NCBI RefSeq assembly: GCF_000494755.1
Contig: NC_022657.1
Coordinates: forward strand, 2,952,001 to 3,016,000
From: Amorphoplanes friuliensis DSM 7358
GTDB lineage: Bacteria > Actinomycetota > Actinomycetes > Mycobacteriales > Micromonosporaceae
Reading direction: 5' to 3'
DNA length: 64,000 nt
In this document: positions 1-8,365 of the stretch, in pieces
Layout: each line of letters starts with the position of its first letter
How positions within the stretch are numbered: position 1 is the first letter of the stretch
Translations under genes and position numbers: made by a program
Notes under the pieces: model-generated
Told to the model about the DNA's origin: nothing
Seen by the model: only the letters and a program-made list of their open reading frames with translations
Databases searched by the model: none

Positions 1-753
1 CGTGAGGGCCGTGCGCAGACGCGGCTGGGCCACGCGGACCTCGCCTCCGCGGGGGTTGAGCACGGCGCTCTGCTCAGCTCGCATCAGGGAGCGGTCGGCC
101 TCCAGCACCGAGGTGCTCAGGCCCCTGGCCGCCGTGAGCCAGTTCTCCGCGGCCTGTCGTGACCACCCGGCGCGTAGCTCCGTGACCAGCGATCGCAGGA
201 AATCCGCCAGGCGGGTGGCCAGACCGGCAACCGCCGAGCCGGCGGTTGCCACATGGACCGGAGGCGCGACGGCGAAGTTCACCCCGATGCCGATCGCCGC
301 GCCGATGAGCGTCTCGTACACCCGGCCCGCGGCTGCCTGCGGCGCTGCGGTCCCGCCGACCGCGAGGACGAGCATCGCGCTGATCGGTACCTCCAGGGTG
401 TGCGGTCCCAGACGGAGGATCTGCCCGAGTACGAGGGACACGGCCACGACGGCTCCGAGGCTCCACCAACTCAGCCCGACGACGGTGGCGAGACCCACCG
501 CCACGAGGACGCCGGCCAGCACACTCAGGACGCGCTGCAGTCCTTCGGCGACGGTCTGGTAGACGGTCAGCTGCACCACCAGGATGGCGGTCAGCGGCGC
601 AAGGATCGGTACCGCAGTGGTGTTGAGCAGATCGGCGGCGATGTAGGACAGCACTGCGGCCAGCGTGACCTTGGCGGTGCGAATTCCGGGAATGCGGCCC
701 CATCGGGCGAGCACAGCCGTCACGGGGTGGCGCAGGTAGGTGGCCGGCCTCAT
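1..753 (-). CDS. FUSC / aromatic acid exporter family membrane protein, 3' end cut by window edge
   Basis: The frame is open from ATG at 753 to base 1 (251 residues visible), and a strong Shine-Dalgarno GAGGAGGAA sits just upstream of the ATG. The first ~165 residues contain about six hydrophobic helices in FUSC-like style (LAAVLSYIAADLL, PLTAILVVQLTVYQTV, ETLIGAAIGIGVNFAVAP). They are followed by a soluble helical region starting near residue 170 (LATRLADFLRSLVTELRAGW). Known FUSC/ArAE proteins export aromatic acids or related anions; the substrate here cannot be read from sequence. The gene is transcribed away from the neighbouring SRPBCC gene, so the 754-896 interval is a divergent promoter region. 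The C-terminal half lies outside the window. Confidence 0.8.
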   Translation of the reverse strand, partial: MRPATYLRHPVTAVLARWGRIPGIRTAKVTLAAVLSYIAADLLNTTAVPILAPLTAILVVQLTVYQTVAEGLQRVLSVLAGVLVAVGLATVVGLSWWSLGAVVAVSLVLGQILRLGPHTLEVPISAMLVLAVGGTAAPQAAAGRVYETLIGAAIGIGVNFAVAPPVHVATAGSAVAGLATRLADFLRSLVTELRAGWSRQAAENWLTAARGLSTSVLEADRSLMRAEQSAVLNPRGGEVRVAQPRLRTALT

Positions 754-896
754 GGTTCCTCCTCGGCTGAGCCCGGTGCGGCCGGTGCAGGTCGCGCTTC
801 TCGTGCCCGTTTAGCGTAATTCGAAGCGGGTAGCCGGATCCGAATCAGATTTGTTCCGGGGCGTGATGCATCGGACATGTCGGAGAAGGAGGACCG

Positions 897-1439
897 ATGG
901 ACTTGACGGCCACGACAACCATCCGCAGACCCGCGTCGGAGGTGTACGCGTTCTGGCGCGATCTGGAGAACCTCCCGACCTTCATGGCGCACCTCGAGCA
1001 GGTCCGCACCACCGGTGACCGGACGAGTCACTGGGCCGCGGCCGCCCCGTTCGGCACCGACGTCGAGTGGGACGCGGAGATCATCGAGGAGACGCCCGGC
1101 GAGAAGATCGCCTGGCGGTCGACCGGCGACGCCGACGTGCCCAACGCGGGCACCGTCCGCTTCGTGCCCGCGCCGGACGGCGTGAGCACCGAGGTGCACG
1201 TCGTGATCGTTTACGACATCCCGGGCGGCGCGGTCGGCAAAGCCGTCGCCAAGTACTTCGGTGAGGAACCCCACCAGCAGCTCGACGACGACCTGCGCCG
1301 GCTCAAGCAGGTGCTGGAGACCGGCGAGGTGGTCCGCTCCGACGGCGCCCCGTGGGGCAAGCGGGCCCGCAAGGAATTCCCGCAGCGTCCGGCGCAGCCG
1401 CTGTCGGACGCCGAGCTCGAGAAGGGAGCGGACGCATGA
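897..1439 (+). CDS. SRPBCC family protein (polyketide cyclase/dehydrase-like)
   Basis: A 180-aa soluble protein with the START/Bet v1-like SRPBCC pattern: N-terminal strand ([17 protein letters not shown]), helix, then the typical strand run [21 protein letters not shown] and a C-terminal long helix ([16 protein letters not shown]). This resembles the COG5637 type of cyclase/dehydrase that often sits next to dehydrogenases. The start is set by GAGAAGGAGG upstream of ATG 897. It overlaps the downstream zinc alcohol dehydrogenase by 4 bp (ATGA), so the two are almost certainly cotranslated. Ligand unknown. Confidence 0.85.
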   Translation: MDLTATTTIRRPASEVYAFWRDLENLPTFMAHLEQVRTTGDRTSHWAAAAPFGTDVEWDAEIIEETPGEKIAWRSTGDADVPNAGTVRFVPAPDGVSTEVHVVIVYDIPGGAVGKAVAKYFGEEPHQQLDDDLRRLKQVLETGEVVRSDGAPWGKRARKEFPQRPAQPLSDAELEKGADA

Positions 1440-2611
1440 GGGCGAACACCTGGTCCGGTCGCAACAAGGTCGAGGTCCGCGACGTGCCCGACCCGAAGAT
1501 CCTCAACAACCGCGATGCGATCGTCCGCATCACCTCCACCGCGATCTGCGGCTCTGACCTGCACCTGGTCGACGGGTACGTACCCACCATGCAGGACGGT
1601 GACATCCTGGGCCACGAGTTCATGGGCGAGGTGATCGAGGTCGGATCCGGGGTGCCCGGGGAGAAGCTCCGGGTCGGCGACCGGGTCGTCGTGCCGTTCC
1701 CGATCGCCTGCGGCGCGTGTGCCGCCTGTGCTGCGGAGCTGTACTCCTGCTGCGAGAACACCAACCCCAACGCCGGGATCGCGGAGAAGATGTTCGGCCA
1801 CCCCGTCGCCGGGATCTTCGGTTATTCGCATCTGACCGGCGGTTTTGCGGGCGGTCAGGCCCAGTACGCCCGGGTGCCGTTCGCCGACGTCGGACCCCTG
1901 AAGATCGAGTCCGACCTGACCGACGAGCAGGTGCTGTTCCTCTCCGACATCCTGCCCACCGGTTACATGGGTGCGGAGATGTGCGACATCCAGTCCAGCG
2001 ACGTGGTGGCGGTGTGGGGTGCCGGCCCGGTCGGACAGTTCGCCATGGACAGCGCCCGGGTCCTCGGTGCCGCCAAGGTCATCGCCATCGACAAGGAGCC
2101 GTACCGGCTGCAGATGGCCGAGCGCGCCGGTCACATCCCGGTGAACTTCGACGAGGTCGACGTCCGGTCGACGCTGCTGGAACTGACCGGCGGACGAGGC
2201 CCGGACAAGTGCATCGACGCGGTGGGGCTGGAGGCTGATCACGGCAGCGCGCACATCGCCGCGTACGACCGGGTCAAGCAGGCCGTCCGGTCGGAGACCG
2301 AACGCCCGCACGCACTGCGCCAGGCGATCATGTCCTGCCGCAGCGGCGGTGTGGTCTCGGTGATCGGCGTTTACGGCGGTCTCCTGGACAAGTTCCCGGC
2401 CGGCGCCTGGATGAACCGGTCGCTGACCCTGCGCACCGGGCAGTGCCACGTCCAGCGCTACATGAAGCCGCTACTCGAGCGCATCGAGCGCGGCGAGATC
2501 GACCCGACCCGGATCATCACCCACACGTTGGCGCTCGACGAGGCCGAACAGGGCTTCAACCTCTTCAAGAACAAGCAGGACAACTGCGAGAAGGTCGTCC
2601 TCAAGCCCTGA
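1436..2611 (+). CDS. zinc-dependent alcohol dehydrogenase, formaldehyde-dehydrogenase-like
   Basis: A 391-aa medium-chain dehydrogenase. Catalytic zinc ligands are in ICGSDLH and GHEFMGEV; a structural-zinc cysteine cluster occurs at [15 protein letters not shown]; the NAD(P) Rossmann turn is VWGAGPVGQ (about residues 190-198). The internal stretch [10 protein letters not shown] and the C-terminal [15 protein letters not shown] are typical of the glutathione-independent formaldehyde dehydrogenase-like branch seen in many actinomycetes. The ATG at 1436 overlaps the SRPBCC stop (ATGA). A longer reading frame exists upstream but would run through that gene. Substrate unproven. Confidence 0.88.
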   Translation: MRANTWSGRNKVEVRDVPDPKILNNRDAIVRITSTAICGSDLHLVDGYVPTMQDGDILGHEFMGEVIEVGSGVPGEKLRVGDRVVVPFPIACGACAACAAELYSCCENTNPNAGIAEKMFGHPVAGIFGYSHLTGGFAGGQAQYARVPFADVGPLKIESDLTDEQVLFLSDILPTGYMGAEMCDIQSSDVVAVWGAGPVGQFAMDSARVLGAAKVIAIDKEPYRLQMAERAGHIPVNFDEVDVRSTLLELTGGRGPDKCIDAVGLEADHGSAHIAAYDRVKQAVRSETERPHALRQAIMSCRSGGVVSVIGVYGGLLDKFPAGAWMNRSLTLRTGQCHVQRYMKPLLERIERGEIDPTRIITHTLALDEAEQGFNLFKNKQDNCEKVVLKP

Positions 2612-2672
2612 CCACCAGCCTGTGTCCGGCCACCGCGGCAACGCGGTGGCCGGTCGTGCGCCGGCCGGTACC

Positions 2673-3641
2673 ATGGTGACGGTGCCAGCCATCACGATGA
2701 CCACCTCGGACGTGGATGAGGCTCGCACGACGCTGGGTGAGCACTTCTACTCCAACTTCCTCGAGGTCCTGTCGCCGGAGCCGTGGACAGCCGCCTTCGA
2801 GATCGCCCCCGCCGGCGTGGTCACCCTCGGAGATCTGCACTTCGGGGCCGATGTACGGATCAAGTTCGGCGAGCTCGGGGCCTACCACGTCGACATACCG
2901 CTCTCCGGTGAATTGGCGTGGCGCCAAGGCCGTGGTGACGCGATGGTGGCCACCACGGGCCGAGCGGCGGTGTTCCAGCCCGTGGGCGACACCACGCTGG
3001 AACGCTGGCACGGTGACTGCCGCCTGCTGGCGGTGAAGATCGACCGCGAAGTCCTCGAGGACGAGCTGGCCCGGATGCTGGACGAGCGCATCGGCGCACC
3101 GGTGCAGCTGGGACCCGAGCTGGAGATGTCCCGCGGGCCAGGGGCGGCCTGGCTGCGGCTCGCCCGTCTGCTTGCCGCCGACGCCACCGATGAGCACGGC
3201 CTCCTCCGGCACCCGGTCCTGGGCCGCCGGATGTACGAGAACCTGGTCGGTGGGCTGCTGCTGGCCGCCCCGCACAACTACCGGGCCGCGCTGGACAACC
3301 ACCGCTCCGGACTGGCTGCCCCGCGGGCCGTACGCCGTGCCGCGGAGGCCATGCGCGCGGACGCCGCCCAGCCGTTCACGGTGGCGGATCTGGCGCAGAT
3401 CGCCGGTGTCAGCCCCCGTTCTCTGCAGGACGGTTTCCAGCGCTATCTGGGCACGTCACCCATGGCCTATCTCCGTGGTCTCCGGTTGTCCCGCGCACAC
3501 CAGGAACTGCGCGAGGCCGAACCCGGGCAGAGCTCGGTCGCCGAGATCGCCTACCGGTGCGGCTTTGTTCACCTGGGCCGGTTCGCGGCCGTCTACCGCC
3601 GCCGGTACGGCGTATCCCCGTCGCAGACGCTGCGCAGCTGA
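2673..3641 (+). CDS. AraC family transcriptional regulator with AraC_binding_2-like sensor domain
   Basis: About 322 aa. The N-terminal ~180 residues form a cupin-like ligand domain of the AraC_binding_2 type (YHVDIPLSGELAW, AAVFQPVGDTTLERW). The last ~100 residues carry the two AraC helix-turn-helices (FTVADLAQIAGVSPRSLQ, then SVAEIAYRCGFVHLGRFAAVYRRRYGVSP). Starts at 2673 (MVTVP), 2697 (MTTSD) or 2622 are all in frame; 2673 is chosen as the first Met that removes a low-complexity leader. It follows the SRPBCC-dehydrogenase pair on the same strand with a 61-base gap, so it may regulate that pair. Confidence 0.85.
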   Translation: MVTVPAITMTTSDVDEARTTLGEHFYSNFLEVLSPEPWTAAFEIAPAGVVTLGDLHFGADVRIKFGELGAYHVDIPLSGELAWRQGRGDAMVATTGRAAVFQPVGDTTLERWHGDCRLLAVKIDREVLEDELARMLDERIGAPVQLGPELEMSRGPGAAWLRLARLLAADATDEHGLLRHPVLGRRMYENLVGGLLLAAPHNYRAALDNHRSGLAAPRAVRRAAEAMRADAAQPFTVADLAQIAGVSPRSLQDGFQRYLGTSPMAYLRGLRLSRAHQELREAEPGQSSVAEIAYRCGFVHLGRFAAVYRRRYGVSPSQTLRS

Positions 3642-3782
3642 CTCGTCCAGGTTTTGGTCCCCCGATCGGGGTAACGCCGGCGACCAGCTGCCGTAAAGGG
3701 ATTCCCGTTGCGGTTTCCGGCCAGTCGATCGGTCGGAGGCGACCTAGATTGACGCGGCGGAACAACTGGACGGGGTACGGAA

Positions 3783-4115
3783 GTGGATATCACCACGGTG
3801 GCCACGCGCGACAGACCACGGGTGGTGCGGGTGACGGTGAGCGGCGATGTCGATGCAGGCACCGCCCCGATGCTCGACCGGGCGTTGCAGCAGGCGCTGG
3901 ACCAGGGGCAGGACCGCCTGGAGATCGACCTCGCCGGAGTCACCCATTTCTCCTGCGCCGGTCTGGTCGTGCTGGTGCAGACCGCCGAGCGCTGCCGGGG
4001 CGACTTCGTGGTGGTGCGGACAGCCGCAGCGGTACGCCGGCTCCTGCGCGTCCTGGACCCGCCGCCCCTTCCTTCCGCAAGTTCCGAGGGCGTCACCGCG
4101 GAGCTGCGGTTCTAG
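3783..4115 (+). CDS. STAS domain protein (anti-sigma factor antagonist type)
   Basis: A 110-aa single STAS domain. The strand-helix-strand pattern RVTVSGDVDAGTAPML...RLEIDLAGVTHFSCAGLVVLV matches SpoIIAA/RsbV-like anti-anti-sigma factors. The usual D-S-S-G phospho-loop is F-S-C-A-G here, so one serine remains but the Asp is replaced by Phe. The start is GTG 3783 with GGGGTACGG upstream. No anti-sigma kinase or sigma gene is adjacent, so it is an orphan whose partner must be elsewhere. Confidence 0.8.
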   Translation: MDITTVATRDRPRVVRVTVSGDVDAGTAPMLDRALQQALDQGQDRLEIDLAGVTHFSCAGLVVLVQTAERCRGDFVVVRTAAAVRRLLRVLDPPPLPSASSEGVTAELRF

Positions 4116-4149
4116 GTCCGCCGGGGTTGATCCATCGCTGCTAGGGTCG

Positions 4150-4169
4150 CCGGTTACACGTGTAACCGG
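4150..4169. promoter_or_regulatory. 20-bp perfect palindrome, probable repressor operator
   Basis: CCGGTTACACGTGTAACCGG is its own reverse complement and lies 27 bases before the phosphotransferase ATG at 4196. A TAGGGT hexamer (4142-4147) just upstream is a plausible -10 element, which would put the palindrome over the transcription start. The shape is that of a TetR- or GntR-type operator. No cognate regulator gene is immediately adjacent. Confidence 0.6.
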
Positions 4170-4195
4170 ATCAACGACCGCGGACCGAGGCATCG

Positions 4196-4972
4196 ATGGA
4201 GAGCATCACCAAGAACCGGCAGTCGCCGGACACGCTGCGCGCGATGATCGCGAAGGCGTACGGACCGGAGCAGGTCCCGGCCGGCGACGACTTCGCCGAG
4301 GAGCTGGGGCACGGCTGGTTCAACGTGGCCTACAAACTTCGCCTGCGTGATGCCTCCCACGTCGTGCTGAAGATCGCGCCCCCGCCACGCGTCGAGGTGA
4401 TGACCTACGAGCGCGGCGCCATGGCTACGGAGCTGGCGGCGCTCGCCCTGATCCGCGAGGCCACCGCCGTACCGGTGCCTGCTGTTGACTTTGCCGATCG
4501 CAGCCATGAGTTGTGCGATGCCGACTGGTTCGTCATGGCCTTCATCGATGCGGACAACTTCGGGATCGTCCGGCCGACCCTGACCCGAGCCGAGCAGGCC
4601 GACTGCCTGGACGAGGTGACCGAGCCCCGCTTCGTGGAGTGGGACCTCTGGGACAGCAACGTCATGGTGCGGGACGGGACGATCGTCGGCATCATCGATC
4701 ACGAGCGGGCCTACTACGGCGACCCGCTCATCGAGGCAGGCTTTGCCGCCACCCAGCTTCCCGCGTTCGGCGATTCGACCGCGTTCCTGCGCGGTTACGG
4801 CAAGACCGAGCTCACCTCGGGTGAGCAGATGCGCCGTCGTCTGTACTGCCTGCACCTGATCCTCATCATGATCATCGAGACCGAGTACCGGGGACACACC
4901 GACACCCAGCAGTACGACTGGGCGCGTGAACGGCTGACCGAGGCGATGGCCTTGTTCGGACGGTTCCGCTGA
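4196..4972 (+). CDS. APH-fold phosphotransferase, apparently internally shortened
   Basis: A 258-aa aminoglycoside-phosphotransferase-fold protein. N-lobe: ATP lysine in VVLKIAPP and helix-C glutamate in YERGAMATELAAL. C-lobe: catalytic loop VEWDLWDSN (about residues 147-155) and metal-binding IIDHERAYYGDP. Between the hinge (AFIDADN, about 115-121) and the catalytic loop only ~25 residues remain, where kinases of this fold usually have 80-100. The join is at RAEQADC/LDEVTEPRF near base 4605. I infer an in-frame deletion of the alpha-helical subdomain that normally binds substrate. All catalytic motifs remain. It may be non-functional or have changed specificity. Confidence 0.75.
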   Translation: MESITKNRQSPDTLRAMIAKAYGPEQVPAGDDFAEELGHGWFNVAYKLRLRDASHVVLKIAPPPRVEVMTYERGAMATELAALALIREATAVPVPAVDFADRSHELCDADWFVMAFIDADNFGIVRPTLTRAEQADCLDEVTEPRFVEWDLWDSNVMVRDGTIVGIIDHERAYYGDPLIEAGFAATQLPAFGDSTAFLRGYGKTELTSGEQMRRRLYCLHLILIMIIETEYRGHTDTQQYDWARERLTEAMALFGRFR

Positions 4973-5031
4973 TCGCGTCGCCGCCTGCCGGTGACCCGAT
5001 CGACCACGCCGCCGCGCTCGGCACACGCCCG

Positions 5032-6324
5032 GTGGGGCGGTTGCTGTGGCACGCCTGCACCCAGACGACCCTGTCGGTGGGTGTCTACGGCATCTATGCG
5101 CTGACCAACGCCTGGTTCGTCGCCCGCGGTGTCGGTCCGGACGCGATGGCGGCCGTGAACCTGGTGGCCCCTGTCCTGCTGGTCCTCGGCGCGGTCACCA
5201 CCACTGTCGGCATCGGTGGCGCCTCGCTGGTGTCACGCCACCTCGGCGCCGGGGATACCGCGGGGGCTGCCCGCGCCGCGGGCAACGCCTTCGCCATCTT
5301 CTGGGCCGCCGCTGTCACGGTCTGCGTCGCCGGGCTGCTCGCCATCGAGCCGTTGCTGACTCTGCTCGGAGCCCGTGGCGACATCCGAGCCGACGCCCGC
5401 GACTACGCGGTCATCATCCTTGCAGGTGCGCTCGTCTCGACCGGCTTCTCCAGCCTCGTCCGCGCCGAGGGCCGCATGCGGTTCTCGACACTGCTGTGGG
5501 TCGTCCCCGTCGTCGTTCAGATCACGCTCGACCCTCTGCTGATCTTTGGCTTCGACCTGGGTGTCCGCGGCGCGGCTCTCGGCACCGTCGGCGGCCAGTC
5601 CGTGTCCGCCGCCATGAGCATCTGGTTCTTCTTCCTGCAGCGCCGCCGGCCCTACCGCATCACCAGGACCGACCTGATCCCGTACGGGCACACTGTCCGC
5701 GCCCTGCTCAGCGTCGGAGCACCGTCGTTCCTGGCCGGATCGGGTGCGACGTTGCTGGCTCTGCTCGTGAACAACACTCTGGTCCACGCGGGTGGGGCGG
5801 TCGCTCTCGCCGCGTACGCGGTCTGCTCCCGCATCCGGACGTTCGTCTCGATGCCGCAGCTGGGCATCAGCCAGGGCCTGCAGCCGATCGTCGGCTACAA
5901 CGCGGGCCGGCGCCTGTTCGATCGTGTCCGGCGTGCCGAGACGCTGTCGCTGCGCGCGACCCTCACCTACGGCGTCCTCACCACAACCGCTGTTGTCCTG
6001 TTCGCCGGACCTCTTGTCGGCATCTTCCTCGAGGAAGGCCCCACGGCGGCGGCCGCCCGAGAGGCCCTGCGCATCCTCGCGATCGGTCTCGCCGTGGCCG
6101 GTGTCGCGCCTCTCGTCTCGGCCTGTTTTCAGTCGCTGGGCCGGGCCACCCCGTCGTACGTGATCTCGATCGGCACCTTGGTTGTCGTCAAGGCACCACT
6201 CGTGCTGCTGCTGAGCCCGGCCGGAACAACTGCTGTGTGGATCGCGCTCGCGGCCGGCGACATCATTTCCGCCCTGATCGCGATCGTTATCCTCCGACGC
6301 CTCCGGCCCCGCGGTTCTGACTGA
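5032..6324 (+). CDS. MATE family efflux transporter
   Basis: About 430 aa with twelve hydrophobic helices in two related halves (MAAVNLVAPVLLVLGAVTTTVGIGGASLVSRHLGAG in the first, MPQLGISQGLQPIVGYNAG in the second), the hallmark of MATE/DinF antiporters that couple drug or metabolite export to Na+ or H+. GTG 5032 is the first standard initiator. The same frame is open further upstream (ALGTRPVGRLLW reads like a normal MATE N-terminus), so a rare upstream start overlapping the phosphotransferase end is possible. It follows that gene closely and may share its transcript. Confidence 0.88.
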   Translation: MGRLLWHACTQTTLSVGVYGIYALTNAWFVARGVGPDAMAAVNLVAPVLLVLGAVTTTVGIGGASLVSRHLGAGDTAGAARAAGNAFAIFWAAAVTVCVAGLLAIEPLLTLLGARGDIRADARDYAVIILAGALVSTGFSSLVRAEGRMRFSTLLWVVPVVVQITLDPLLIFGFDLGVRGAALGTVGGQSVSAAMSIWFFFLQRRRPYRITRTDLIPYGHTVRALLSVGAPSFLAGSGATLLALLVNNTLVHAGGAVALAAYAVCSRIRTFVSMPQLGISQGLQPIVGYNAGRRLFDRVRRAETLSLRATLTYGVLTTTAVVLFAGPLVGIFLEEGPTAAAAREALRILAIGLAVAGVAPLVSACFQSLGRATPSYVISIGTLVVVKAPLVLLLSPAGTTAVWIALAAGDIISALIAIVILRRLRPRGSD

Positions 6325-6401
6325 GGAAAGCCGCAGACTGTTATCGACCATCGCAGTTCAGACCGGTCAACCACAACCGTACGGTCCGTTACGATGCGTC
6401 G

Positions 6402-7106
6402 ATGACGAACGAGCCGCCGACGATGAGCCGGCGTGAGCGGTTGCGGGCGCAGACCTTCCAGGAGATCGAGGACGAGTCGTTCGCGATCATCGACGAGGAG
6501 GGTGTGCACGCGCTGTCGATCGCGGCCCTGGCCCGGAGCATGGCGATGTCCGCACCGGCGGTGTACCGCTATTTCCCGTCACGCGAGGCTCTGGTGGCGC
6601 ACCTCGTGACACGGGCCTACGAGCAGCTCGTGACCGCGATGAACCAGGCGGTGGAAGGCGGCAGGCGCACACCACGCACGCGGGTGCGGCTGCTCGTCGC
6701 CGCGTACAGGGACTGGGCTCTGCAAAACCGGCGCCGCTACGGGATGCTGTTCGGTCAGCAGGCCGGGCTGGGATCCGGGGACGTCAGCGCCCGGACACCG
6801 CTGGACCAGGCGATGGCTCAGCTTGTCGATCTGCTGACAGCCCTGCCGGGCGCGACCCCGGGCGCGACCGCGACCAGCGGCGACCGCACGCTCGACGGGC
6901 AGCTGAAGGTCTGGGCCCGCACACAGCAACGACCCGGGACGTCCCCGCGCACCGCCCGTGCCGCCATCGTCATCTGGACGCGTATGCACGGCATCGTGAG
7001 TCTCGAACTCACCGGGATCTTCGACAACCAGTCGATCGAGGTCCAGCGGCTGATCGACCTCGAGATCGACAACGCCGTTCAGCTGCTCGCCTCCGCCGAC
7101 TCCTGA
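6402..7106 (+). CDS. TetR/AcrR family transcriptional regulator
   Basis: A 234-aa TetR repressor. The N-terminal helix-turn-helix is at about residues 35-55 (LSIAALARSMAMSAPAVYRYF), with a TetR_C_33-like C-terminal domain (WALQNRRRYGMLFG). The start is ATG 6402. A TTACGA half-site (6389-6394) just upstream resembles the inverted repeat in front of the next gene, suggesting it controls itself and the downstream membrane protein. Confidence 0.85.
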   Translation: MTNEPPTMSRRERLRAQTFQEIEDESFAIIDEEGVHALSIAALARSMAMSAPAVYRYFPSREALVAHLVTRAYEQLVTAMNQAVEGGRRTPRTRVRLLVAAYRDWALQNRRRYGMLFGQQAGLGSGDVSARTPLDQAMAQLVDLLTALPGATPGATATSGDRTLDGQLKVWARTQQRPGTSPRTARAAIVIWTRMHGIVSLELTGIFDNQSIEVQRLIDLEIDNAVQLLASADS

Positions 7107-7194
7107 CCGGCGTTCCCCCTCGACGTCCCGCGGCCCGGGACGCTCTTCGGCGTACCCGAACGCCTCTTGACGCTGGTGTCGGGCCGATGGATAG

Positions 7195-7225
7195 TTACGA
7201 CCCATAACAAAGTGATGGATCGTAA
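7195..7225. promoter_or_regulatory. inverted repeat TTACGAYCCAT-N9-ATGGRTCGTAA, probable TetR operator
   Basis: Left arm TTACGACCCAT (7195-7205) and right arm ATGGATCGTAA (7215-7225) match at 10 of 11 positions with a 9-base spacer. It lies directly upstream of the DUF998-like gene (ATG 7244) and downstream of the TetR gene. A TTACGAT half-site also precedes the TetR gene. The arrangement fits regulation by that TetR protein. Confidence 0.55.
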
Positions 7226-7243
7226 AATTCTGAGGGAGTCGTC

Positions 7244-7936
7244 ATGATGGAGATGGACACCGCCAAGTCCACCCCCTCTCGTATCGTCGGGCCTGCCCTG
7301 ATCGCCGCGGTCCTCGTCAACCTGATCGCCGAAGCGGTCGTCGCCGCGGCGTGGGACCGGCGTCCCTACAGCTACGTCGAGGACTACGTCAATTTCCTCG
7401 GCAATCCGTTCGTCGGCGACTTCGAGGGCTTTCTCATCTCGTCACCGCTGTGGTGGCTGATGAGCATCGCCTGGATCGTTTCCGGAACGCTCGTCGCCGC
7501 CGCGAGCGTCGCCCTCAGCCGGCGGCTCACCGGCTGGAGGAAACGGACGATCGCCGGCCTGGGCCTCGCGCAGGGATTCGCTCTGATCCTGTTCGCGGCG
7601 TTCCCGCTCGGCCCGGCCCGCTTCGACGACGGGACCCTGGTGCTCTATCTGATCGGTGCGTTCCTGTCGATCATCGCCGGGAACGTCCTTGCCATCGTCA
7701 CGGGCCTCTCGGGCGCGGCGCTGGGGCTGCCGCGATGGCTGACGCGCACGAGCATCGCTCTCGGCGCCATCGGGCTGCTCAACATTCCCCTGACCTACGG
7801 GTGGACACCGACCGGGATCGCCGAACGCATCTCCCTCTACAGCTTCCTGCTCTGGGCCCTGATCACCGGTCTCGTCCTCCTCCGGTCCTCGACCGGCAAG
7901 GCCCGAATGCCGGTCACAGCGCCGCGCCGGTCATGA
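7244..7936 (+). CDS. DUF998-like membrane protein
   Basis: A 230-aa integral membrane protein with six predicted helices (GPALIAAVLVNLIAEAVVAAAW first, LYSFLLWALITGLVLL last) and the loop YVEDYVNFLGNPF typical of DUF998-type proteins. No enzymatic motif. The start is ATG 7244 (a second Met follows) after GAGGGAG. It is preceded by a TetR gene and an inverted-repeat operator, so expression is probably ligand-controlled. Its 3' end overlaps a short opposing gene by 23 bp. Confidence 0.75.
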   Translation: MMEMDTAKSTPSRIVGPALIAAVLVNLIAEAVVAAAWDRRPYSYVEDYVNFLGNPFVGDFEGFLISSPLWWLMSIAWIVSGTLVAAASVALSRRLTGWRKRTIAGLGLAQGFALILFAAFPLGPARFDDGTLVLYLIGAFLSIIAGNVLAIVTGLSGAALGLPRWLTRTSIALGAIGLLNIPLTYGWTPTGIAERISLYSFLLWALITGLVLLRSSTGKARMPVTAPRRS

Positions 7937-8153
7937 GCCCGGCGACGGCCACCGGTACGACGAGGACGGCCACGACGATGACGGCGCGGAGGCGTTGTCG
8001 TCGCACCATCTCACGGCCACCGGCCAGGATCGCCTCCAGGTTCTGCGGCGGCAGCTCGACGGTCATCGGCAGGATGGCGGTGAAATGCCGGTGCAGTTCG
8101 GCCTCCAGGTCGGCCTCGTGGCCGGGAAGCCCGGTGAGCTGACCGATGGGCAT
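7914..8153 (-). CDS. small C-terminally membrane-anchored hypothetical protein
   Basis: A 79-aa reading frame with good third-position G/C. It has a soluble acidic N-terminus (GLPGHEADLEAELHRHFTAILP) and one C-terminal membrane helix (AVIVVAVLVVPVAVAGLMTGAAL). ATG 8153 is chosen; ATG 8219 would add 22 basic residues, and neither has a clear ribosome site. The gene converges on the DUF998-like gene. Function unknown. Confidence 0.5.
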   Translation of the reverse strand: MPIGQLTGLPGHEADLEAELHRHFTAILPMTVELPPQNLEAILAGGREMVRRQRLRAVIVVAVLVVPVAVAGLMTGAAL

Positions 8154-8365
8154 CGGGGTCTGAGGCCTGCGAAGCAGGGAGCGTTGACGCCGGCCCCAGG
8201 TGCAGGCGATTTTCTTCATACACCGTTGACGGATGCCGCCCCGTAAATGTTGCGTCGGCGATCGGCGGAAAAGGTGGCGGAAACGCTGTTCTGTTTTCGC
8301 CTTTTTGTCGTTCCCGGCCGCTGTTACGCTTCCGCACTCAACCACCAAAAAGGGATGGAATCAGA

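Noticed and set aside
5046..6320. 424-codon plus frame overlapping the MATE gene
   Set aside because: Out-of-frame Arg/Pro/His-rich translation; the MATE frame has twelve hydrophobic helices.
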